A stretch of DNA of 25,124 nucleotides from contig JAPOIC010000004.1 of assembly GCA_029979145.1 (NCBI GenBank), positions 1 to 25,124 of the forward strand, written 5' to 3'. Both the position numbers and the translations under genes were made by a program. Positions 15,350 to 21,501 of the stretch are shown here, piece after piece (the first letter of the stretch is position 1; every line of letters starts with the position of its first letter). Source of the stretch: Opitutaceae bacterium. Its GTDB lineage: Bacteria > Verrucomicrobiota > Verrucomicrobiia > Opitutales > Opitutaceae. A model generated the notes under the pieces. The model made no database searches, had not been told where the DNA came from, and worked only from the letters and a program-made list of their open reading frames with translations.

Positions 15350-16528
15350 ATGATCGCGCGTTACCTTCCGGTGCCCCTGCGCCGCCTCCTGAAAATCAAA
15401 GTGACTTCCCGCCCGCCCGCCTACCTGCTCATTGATCAACCCGGCCAGCTCGAGCCCCTGCTCGCGGCCCTCGACCGCGTGGACGAGGTCTCCCTCGATA
15501 CCGAGGCGGACAACATGTATCACTACAAGACCCGCGTCTGCCTCCTCCAATTCCTGGTGGGCAACGAGGTCTTCATGGTCGACACCCAAGCCCCGATAAA
15601 ATTCGACGGCCTCTGGTCCCGCCTCGCCTCCAAACACCTCGTCATGCACGGCAGCGACTTCGATATTCGCCTGCTGCACGACCTCTGCGGTTTCCGCCCC
15701 AAGAGCATCTTCGACACCATGCTCGCCGCGCAGCTGCTCAACCGCCCGCGCGTCGGCCTCGCCTCCCTGCTCGAGGACCATTTCGGCGTAAAACTCTCCA
15801 AGGACTCGCAGAAGGCCAACTGGTCCAAGCGCCCGCTAACGCAGAAGATGCTCGATTACGCCGCGCTCGACGTGTGGCACCTGCCCGCCCTCCGCGACAT
15901 CCTCACCCGCGAGCTGAAACGCCGCAACCGCATGGGCTGGCTTCAGCAGCAGTGCGAGGCCCAGATCGAGGCCGGCCTCACCGGCTTCGCCCCGCGCGAC
16001 GAAAACGCCTGGCGCATCGGCAAGAGCGAGCGCCTCCGCGGCGCCGGGCTCTCCGTCCTCCACACCGTCTGGCACTGGCGCGAGGAAACCGCCGAGCGCC
16101 TCGATGTCCCGCCTTTCAAGGTTTGCAACAACGACCGCTTGCTCACTCTCGCGCACAGCGCGGAAAACGGCGACGCCCTCGAAACCATCCTCGGCAGCGT
16201 CAACCTCGGCCGCCGTCACCAGCGCCTCCTTCCGTCGCTCACCGCCGCGGTCAAGGCCGGCCTCGCCCGCGACCCTCAGACCCTCCCGCGCCGCCAGCGC
16301 AAGCGCGACCCAAACAACGCGCCGTTGACCAACGCCGAGCTCGAGCTGCAGGACCGCATCAAGACCGACCGCGACCGCGTCGCCCAGAAGCTCGGCCTCG
16401 AGGCGACCCTGATCGCCAACCGCACCCAGCTTGCCCGCATCGCCCGTTCGCCCGGCTCGATCGACGAAGTGCTCCTGCCTTGGCAGGCCGACTTGCTCCG
16501 CCACGAGCCCTCCCTGAAGCAGGGCTGA
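15350..16528 (+). CDS. rnd: Ribonuclease D-like 3'-5' exonuclease with HRDC domain
   Basis: A 392-residue protein. Residues about 25-190 are a DEDDy exonuclease domain with Asp50 and Glu52 in SLDTEAD, Asp105 in HGSDFD, and Tyr170 with Asp174 in DYAALDVWHL, so all metal ligands are present. An HRDC-type nucleic-acid-binding region follows from about 215 (LSVLHTVWHWREETAERLDVPPFKV), and the basic C-terminus (RRQRKRD) may extend RNA contact. RNase D trims tRNA and small-RNA 3' ends in E. coli. The ATG is one base after the deacetylase stop, and oleC starts ten bases after this gene ends. No functional link to hydrocarbon synthesis is obvious. Confidence 0.92.
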   Translation: MIARYLPVPLRRLLKIKVTSRPPAYLLIDQPGQLEPLLAALDRVDEVSLDTEADNMYHYKTRVCLLQFLVGNEVFMVDTQAPIKFDGLWSRLASKHLVMHGSDFDIRLLHDLCGFRPKSIFDTMLAAQLLNRPRVGLASLLEDHFGVKLSKDSQKANWSKRPLTQKMLDYAALDVWHLPALRDILTRELKRRNRMGWLQQQCEAQIEAGLTGFAPRDENAWRIGKSERLRGAGLSVLHTVWHWREETAERLDVPPFKVCNNDRLLTLAHSAENGDALETILGSVNLGRRHQRLLPSLTAAVKAGLARDPQTLPRRQRKRDPNNAPLTNAELELQDRIKTDRDRVAQKLGLEATLIANRTQLARIARSPGSIDEVLLPWQADLLRHEPSLKQG

Positions 16529-16538
16529 TTCGGCCGCC

Positions 16539-18260
16539 ATGCCGGACTCCGCCAACATCGCGCGCCACCTTCCGCTGATGGCGGACCGCCAGCCCGACCA
16601 AGCGGCGCTCAAGATCCCGCGCGACCGCACCGCCGAAGGCCGCATCGACTACCTCGCGCTTTCGTTCCGCGAACTCGACGCCGAGGTCGACGCGTGGTGC
16701 GCCCGGCTCACCGCCGCCGGACTGCAGCGCGGCGACCGCACCCTCGTGATGGTGAAACAGGGCCTGCCCCTAATTGCCGCCGTCTTCGCCCTCTTTAAGC
16801 TCGGTGCCGTGCCCGTCGTCATCGACCCCGGCATGGGCCTGAAGAGTTTCCTCCGCTGCGTCGCCCGCTCCCGCCCCCGCGCCCTCCTCGGCATCCCGGT
16901 CGCCCAACTCCTCAGCCGCCTCTTCTTCCGCACCTTCGCCAGCGTCAAAGTTCGCATCCCCACCAGCCCTTCCCTCACCGCCCGCCTCACTCCACTAGGA
17001 CCCGCATCCGTTAGTAACGTATTACGTTACAAACCAACGGAAGTCGCGACAGACGAACTGGCTGCGATCCTGTTCACGAGCGGGTCGACCGGGGCGCCGA
17101 AGGGCGTGTGTTACGAGCACGGCATGTTCGAGGCGCAGGTGCGGCTCATCCGCGAGCACTACGGCATCACGCCCGGCGAGGTCGACTTGCCGATGCTGCC
17201 GATCTTCGCGCTCTTCAATCCCGCGCTGGGCATGACCACCGTGGTGCCTGAGATTGACCCGCGACGGCCCGCCCACGTGGATCCTGCGAAGATCGTGCAG
17301 GCGATTCAGCAGGAGGGCGTCACCAACTCCTTCGGTTCACCGACGCTCTGGCTGAAAATCCAGCGCCACTGCCTCGCGCACAACCTCACGCTCCCGTCAC
17401 TGCAACGCGTCCTCTGCGCCGGCGCCCCCGTGCCCGCAGCGTTGTGGGATCGCCCGGAGCGTTGGATGCCCCGCGGTCAATTGCACAGCCCCTACGGCGC
17501 CACCGAATCGCTGCCCGTCAGCTCGATTGCGGCGCCCGAGATCGACGGCTCGTCCGTGCGCGGCGCCTGCGTGGGCCGGCCGCTGCCGGAAATCGACGTC
17601 AAGGTCATCGCCATCTCCGACGACCCCATCGCCACGCTGGCCGAAGCCCGCGAACTCCCCGCCGGCGAGATTGGCGAACTCATCGTTCGCGGCCCGGTGG
17701 TGACAAAGGCCTACGACGCTCTGTCGGCGGCCAACGCGTTGGCCAAAATCCTAGAACCTAAAGACCTAAATCCTAACACCGAGCCGACCGCCGCCTCTTT
17801 AGGATTTAGCCCCTTAGACCCCAGGATTTCCGACGCCCCAGCGTCGGTCTGGCATCGCCTCGGCGACTGCGGTTACCGCGACGCCGATGGCCGCCTTTGG
17901 TTCTGCGGCCGCAAGGTCGAGCGCGTGCAAACCGCCAGCGACGATCTCTTCACCGAACCCTGCGAACAGGTTTTTCGCGCCTATCCACTCGTCGCGCGCT
18001 GCGCGCTCATAGGGCTCGGCGAACCCGGCGCGCAGGAACCCGCGCTCGTGGTGCAGCCGATCGAGGACAAACATCTCGACCACGCCGCGTTGGCCCACGA
18101 ACTGCGCCGGCTCGCCGCGGCGCACGATCACACGCGCGGCATCACGCGATTCTTTTTCCATCCGGATTTCCCCGTCGACGTCCGCCACAACGCCAAGATT
18201 CACCGCCTGCAACTCGCGCGCTGGGCCGTGCGGGCGAAGGCTTGGAGGGTTTCCGCGTGA
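16539..18260 (+). CDS. oleC: OleC, beta-lactone synthetase of hydrocarbon synthesis
   Basis: A 573-residue acyl-adenylate-forming enzyme. OleC activates 2-alkyl-3-hydroxyalkanoic acids with ATP and closes them to beta-lactones in head-to-head olefin synthesis. Motifs are FTSGSTG (179-185), YGATE (319-323), WFCGRK, and the OleC-typical FPVDVRHNAKI with Lys553. Two parts look foreign. Residues about 404-434 are extra compared with the OleC proteins I know and coincide with a TAGGATTTAG-type palindrome. A perfect 17-base palindrome at 17014-17030 lies just before the AMP-binding motif, and codon style changes after it. Both keep the frame open. The four-base overlap with oleD indicates coupling. 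oleA and oleB are absent from the window. Confidence 0.9.
   Translation: MPDSANIARHLPLMADRQPDQAALKIPRDRTAEGRIDYLALSFRELDAEVDAWCARLTAAGLQRGDRTLVMVKQGLPLIAAVFALFKLGAVPVVIDPGMGLKSFLRCVARSRPRALLGIPVAQLLSRLFFRTFASVKVRIPTSPSLTARLTPLGPASVSNVLRYKPTEVATDELAAILFTSGSTGAPKGVCYEHGMFEAQVRLIREHYGITPGEVDLPMLPIFALFNPALGMTTVVPEIDPRRPAHVDPAKIVQAIQQEGVTNSFGSPTLWLKIQRHCLAHNLTLPSLQRVLCAGAPVPAALWDRPERWMPRGQLHSPYGATESLPVSSIAAPEIDGSSVRGACVGRPLPEIDVKVIAISDDPIATLAEARELPAGEIGELIVRGPVVTKAYDALSAANALAKILEPKDLNPNTEPTAASLGFSPLDPRISDAPASVWHRLGDCGYRDADGRLWFCGRKVERVQTASDDLFTEPCEQVFRAYPLVARCALIGLGEPGAQEPALVVQPIEDKHLDHAALAHELRRLAAAHDHTRGITRFFFHPDFPVDVRHNAKIHRLQLARWAVRAKAWRVSA
17008..17040. repeat. AT-richer palindrome inside oleC
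   Basis: GTAACGTATTACGTTAC (17014-17030) is a perfect palindrome around a central T, flanked by CCGTT (17008-17012) and AACGG (17036-17040), which also pair. It is read as SNVLRYK, using codons such as TTA and GTA that are rare in the surrounding genes. It lies in a variable linker of OleC, so an inserted element is plausible but not proven. Confidence 0.5.
17748..17827. repeat. TAGGATTTAG-type palindromic element inserted in frame in oleC
   Basis: The arms 17748-17776 and 17799-17827 are complementary at 22 of 29 positions around a 22-base GC-rich loop. The outer TCC(T)AG and inner CTAAATCCTAA blocks pair best. The sequence is clearly more AT-rich than the gene around it and uses CTA, CCT and AAA codons. 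It encodes most of an extra segment (residues about 404-434) between the normal OleC motifs AKI and WHRLGD. Confidence 0.7.
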
Positions 18261-19237
18261 GCACGCTGGTCACCGGGGGCACGGGCTTCCTTGGGCGTCG
18301 TCTGGTCGAGCGCCTGCTCGCCGCAGGCCGGCCGGTGACCGTTCTCGGGCGCACCCCCGCGCCGGACCCTGAGGAAAAAGGCGTGCGCTTCATTCGCGCC
18401 TCCCTAGATGACGCCCCGGCTGTCGCCGCGGCCTGCGCCGGCATGAACACGGTCTTTCACGTCGCCGCGAAGGTCGGCGTCTGGGGTCGCTACGACGATT
18501 TCTTCCGCATCAACGTGCTCGGCACCCGCGCGTTGCTGGACGGCTGCCGGCAACACGGCGTAGCACGGCTCGTCTACACCAGCACGCCGAGCGTGGTCTA
18601 CAACGGCGGCGATTTTCGCGGCGCCGACGAGTCGCTTCCGCTCACGACCGACTGTCCGAGTCCCTATCCGCTGACGAAGGCCATCGCCGAGCGCGAGGTG
18701 CTCGCGGCCAATTCCGATTCGCTCCGCACCGTCGCCTTGCGTCCCCACCTTATTTGGGGTGTGGGCGACCCGCACCTCGTGCCGCGCGTGCTCGCGCGCG
18801 CCCGGGCCGGCCGGCTGCGCATCGTCGGTGACGGCCGCAATCGCGTCGACATGGTCCACGTCGACAACGCCGTCGACGCACACCTCGCCGCTGAGTCCGC
18901 CCTCGCTGGACCTGCCGCGGGCCGCGCCTATTTCGTCACCAACGACGAACCCGTTTTGCTCTGGGAATGGATCAACGGCCTGCTCACCGCGCTGGGCGAG
19001 CCGCCGGTGACCAAGCGCATTTCCGTCCGCGCCGCCGCCACGATCGGCGCCGTGGCCGAGGCGCTTTGGCGCGTGCTACCGCTCAAGGGCGAGCCACCGA
19101 TGACGCGCTTCATCGCCAAGGAGCTCGCCACCGACCACTGGTTCGACGTCACCGCCGCCAAACGGGACCTCAACTACCGCCCGCGCATTTCGATGACCCA
19201 AGGCACCGCCGATCTCGTGGCGTCGCTGCGGAAGTGA
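18257..19237 (+). CDS. oleD: OleD, NADPH-dependent 2-alkyl-3-oxoalkanoate reductase
   Basis: A 326-residue short-chain dehydrogenase of the extended class. OleD reduces the 3-keto group of the OleA condensation product, giving the 3-hydroxy acid used by OleC. Seen here are the Rossmann motif TGGTGFLG (6-13), YTSTPSVVYNG containing the catalytic serine, and Tyr137-x3-Lys141 in YPLTKAIAE. ALRPHLIWGVGDPHLVPRVL is strongly OleD-like. The start is GTG 18257, preceded by GGAGGG at 18244-18249 with seven bases spacing, the best ribosome site in the window. The start overlaps the oleC stop (GTGA). Its TGA directly touches the stop of the convergent methyltransferase gene. Confidence 0.92.
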   Translation: MSTLVTGGTGFLGRRLVERLLAAGRPVTVLGRTPAPDPEEKGVRFIRASLDDAPAVAAACAGMNTVFHVAAKVGVWGRYDDFFRINVLGTRALLDGCRQHGVARLVYTSTPSVVYNGGDFRGADESLPLTTDCPSPYPLTKAIAEREVLAANSDSLRTVALRPHLIWGVGDPHLVPRVLARARAGRLRIVGDGRNRVDMVHVDNAVDAHLAAESALAGPAAGRAYFVTNDEPVLLWEWINGLLTALGEPPVTKRISVRAAATIGAVAEALWRVLPLKGEPPMTRFIAKELATDHWFDVTAAKRDLNYRPRISMTQGTADLVASLRK

Positions 19238-20044
19238 TCACGCGCCGCGCTGCCGCACGGCCTCAAACAGGGTGATGATCGTGGCCATGGCCACGTTGAG
19301 CGAGTCGGCTTGGCCGGCCATGGGGATGCGCACGAGCACGTCGCTCTCTTTCATCCAGAATTCGCTCAGGCCATATTGCTCGCTGCCCATCACCACCGCG
19401 AGCGGACCCGTCAGGTCAGTCTGCGTGTAAAGATTATCCGTGTGCGGCGTGGTCGCGGCCGTGCGGATGCCCTTTTGCTTCAACCACGCATACACCTCGC
19501 GGCTCTCGGCCACCACCAACGGCACGGAGAACAGCACGCCGGTCGAGGCGCGCACGACGTTAGGGTTAAAGATATCCGTCACCGGATCGCACACGATCAC
19601 CGCATCGCACCCCGCCGCATCCGCGCTCCGCAAAATGGTGCCGAGATTGCCCGGCTTCTCGATCGCCTCGACCACGAGGAGAAACGGCGCGTCCCCCAGC
19701 GCCAGGTCGTTCAAGCCGTGGTGCCACTGCGGCGCCACTGCCAGCAGGCCGTCGGGGCGTTCGCGATAGGCGACCTTGGCAAAAGCCTCCTTCGACAACT
19801 CGCAGAGTGTCGCACCCGCGGCGGCGGCCTGCGCCAGCAACGCGTCCTCGTTTTCCCCAAGGAACCAGTCGCGGGAGAAATACACCTCCTGCAGCTTCAC
19901 GTCCTTTTCGAGCGCGCGCCGGATCTGCCGGTAGCCCTCCACGAGGAACACGCCGGCCTCGTCCCGCGGACGGCGGTCGCGCAGCTTCACGAGCTGCTTC
20001 ACGCGCGGGTTTTGGAGGCTGGTGATCTTTTCCGGCGAATCCAC
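19238..20044 (-). CDS. TrmH/SpoU-family RNA 2'-O-methyltransferase
   Basis: A 268-residue SAM-dependent RNA ribose methyltransferase with a trefoil-knot fold. An N-terminal substrate-binding domain (EKITSLQNPRVKQLVKLRDRR, EGYRQIRRAL) precedes the catalytic domain. The three SPOUT motifs are NLGTILRSADA (from 133), VMGSEQYGLS (from 218) and IPMAGQADSLNVAMA (240-254). It is most like the RlmB/TsnR-type rRNA methyltransferases, but the exact target nucleotide cannot be assigned. I chose GTG 20044 because it opens the conserved N-terminus; further upstream in frame the codons fall in a CACAGAG-type repeat and look non-coding. The gene diverges from the rlmD-like gene across about 50 bases. Confidence 0.9.
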   Translation of the reverse strand: MDSPEKITSLQNPRVKQLVKLRDRRPRDEAGVFLVEGYRQIRRALEKDVKLQEVYFSRDWFLGENEDALLAQAAAAGATLCELSKEAFAKVAYRERPDGLLAVAPQWHHGLNDLALGDAPFLLVVEAIEKPGNLGTILRSADAAGCDAVIVCDPVTDIFNPNVVRASTGVLFSVPLVVAESREVYAWLKQKGIRTAATTPHTDNLYTQTDLTGPLAVVMGSEQYGLSEFWMKESDVLVRIPMAGQADSLNVAMATIITLFEAVRQRGA

Positions 20045-20054
20045 GGGGGGATTT

Positions 20055-20093
20055 GAACACAGCGCCCGCCGAGAGCACGGAGAAAATACGGAG
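20055..20093. repeat. CACAGAG-type repeat arm, copy 3
   Basis: The arm begins GAACACAGCGCCCGCCGAGA and continues with GCACGGAG and ACGGAG words, resembling the left arm at 13632-13663. No matching right arm is seen, so this looks like a solo arm. It fills the gap between the divergent RNA methyltransferase genes, blurs both of their starts, and its ACGGAG may act as the ribosome site for the plus-strand gene. Confidence 0.6.
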
Positions 20094-20097
20094 TGAC

Positions 20098-21441
20098 TTG
20101 GCCCCGCCCGGGGTGTTCGCTGCCGCCGCTGTGCCGCCACGGAAGAAGTTCAACGACCATCCCTTTCCCTACCACCACGAGCTGGAGCTGGAGATCACCA
20201 CGCTGACCAACCGCGGCCTGGGTCTCGGCCGCGTCGCCCTCACGCCGTCCGTCGCTGCGACCACCGACATGCCCGCCCCCGACGCCTCCGAGAATGGGCC
20301 AGCCCTCCGAAGCTCCGCCCCGCGGAGCGAAGGATGGGTGCTGATGGTGCCCTTCACGCTGCCCGGCGAGCGCGTCCGCGCCCGGGGGTTTCGCAACCAC
20401 AAGAACTACTCCGAGGCCGACCTCGTGGCCGTGCTCACGCCGTCGCCGCACCGGGTCGAGCCGCGCTGCGAGCTTTTCGGCACCTGCGGCGGATGCCAAT
20501 ACCAACACCTCGCCTACGCGGAGCAACTGGCGTGGAAACGCCAGCAGGTCGAGGAACTGCTCCGGCACATGGCCGACATCGAGCATCCCGTCGCCCCCGT
20601 CATCGGCTCGCCGCGCGCATTCCGCTACCGCTCCAAGATCACGCCACATTTCAAGGTCGGGCGCGGAGGAATTGGCTTCCTGCGCCAGGGCACGCGGTTC
20701 GACATCGTCGACGTGCCCCAATGCGCCATCGCCACGCCGGAGATCAACGCGAAGCTCACGGAAGTCCGTGCCACCACGCAGGCCCGGCTCGCCGCGGGGG
20801 AATTCCGCCGCGACGCCACGCTCCTGCTGCGCCACGCGGACGAGGGCGTCGTGACCGACTACGACGCCGTCATCACCGAGCAGGTCGGCGATCTGCGCCT
20901 GCGCTTCCTCGCGCGCGACTTTTTTCAAAACAACCCGTTCATTCTGCCCGCGTTCACCGGCTACGTGCGCGAGCAGGCGGCGGCCAGCGGGGCCACTTGC
21001 CTCGTCGACGCCTACTGCGGCAGCGGGCTTTTCGCCCTCAGCGCCGCGCCGGCCTTCCAGCGCGTGGCGGGGGTGGAGCTCAGCGCGACATCCATCGCCT
21101 TCGCCAAGGAGAACGCCGCCGCCAATGGCATCGGCCACGCCACCTTTCTCGCCGGAGACGCCGCCGCGATCTTCGCCGGGCTCGATTTCCCGGCGGCCGA
21201 CACCGCCGTGATCATCGACCCGCCGCGCAAGGGCTGCGACGAGTCCTTCCTCTCGCAGCTCTTCACCTTCGGCCCGCGCGCGGTGGTCTATGTCTCCTGC
21301 GACCCCGCCACCCAGATGCGCGACCTCCGGCACTTCCTTGCGGCCGGCTACACCCTCAAGGCCGTGCAACCCTTCGATCTCTTCCCGCAGACCCGTCACC
21401 TTGAGTGCGTGATCACTCTCGTGCGCCCCGGCACGGAGTGA
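20098..21441 (+). CDS. rlmD: RlmD-family 23S rRNA uracil-C5-methyltransferase
   Basis: A TrmA/RumA-type enzyme making 5-methyluridine in 23S rRNA. With the start at TTG 20098 it has 447 residues. A TRAM-like domain leads to the iron-sulfur cysteines Cys124, Cys130, Cys133 and Cys209, the SAM motif DAYCGSGLFAL, IDPPRKGC and the nucleophile Cys401 in VSCDPATQM. TTG 20098 has GGAG four bases upstream; GTG 20113 and GTG 20131 are alternatives, and TTG 20053 would lie in a repeat. The TRAM region is interrupted between GLGR and GWVLMVPF by 33 extra codons (20233-20331) that end in a palindromic repeat. The exact uracil position is assigned by family only. Confidence 0.88.
   Translation: MAPPGVFAAAAVPPRKKFNDHPFPYHHELELEITTLTNRGLGLGRVALTPSVAATTDMPAPDASENGPALRSSAPRSEGWVLMVPFTLPGERVRARGFRNHKNYSEADLVAVLTPSPHRVEPRCELFGTCGGCQYQHLAYAEQLAWKRQQVEELLRHMADIEHPVAPVIGSPRAFRYRSKITPHFKVGRGGIGFLRQGTRFDIVDVPQCAIATPEINAKLTEVRATTQARLAAGEFRRDATLLLRHADEGVVTDYDAVITEQVGDLRLRFLARDFFQNNPFILPAFTGYVREQAAASGATCLVDAYCGSGLFALSAAPAFQRVAGVELSATSIAFAKENAAANGIGHATFLAGDAAAIFAGLDFPAADTAVIIDPPRKGCDESFLSQLFTFGPRAVVYVSCDPATQMRDLRHFLAAGYTLKAVQPFDLFPQTRHLECVITLVRPGTE
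20301..20339. repeat. GCTCCGC/GCGGAGC palindromic element inside rlmD
   Basis: A perfect 7-bp stem (GCTCCGC 20312-20318, GCGGAGC 20322-20328) with a CCC loop extends outward to 18-base arms (20301-20318 and 20322-20339) pairing at 13 of 18 positions. It makes up the end of an in-frame stretch of 33 codons missing from other RlmD proteins as I know them. The frame is kept. Confidence 0.6.
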
Positions 21442-21501
21442 TTTCCCCAGATTGCCATCCCGCGCAAATTCGGCCTCGATGGCGCAAAGCCCACTCCTCA
21501 C

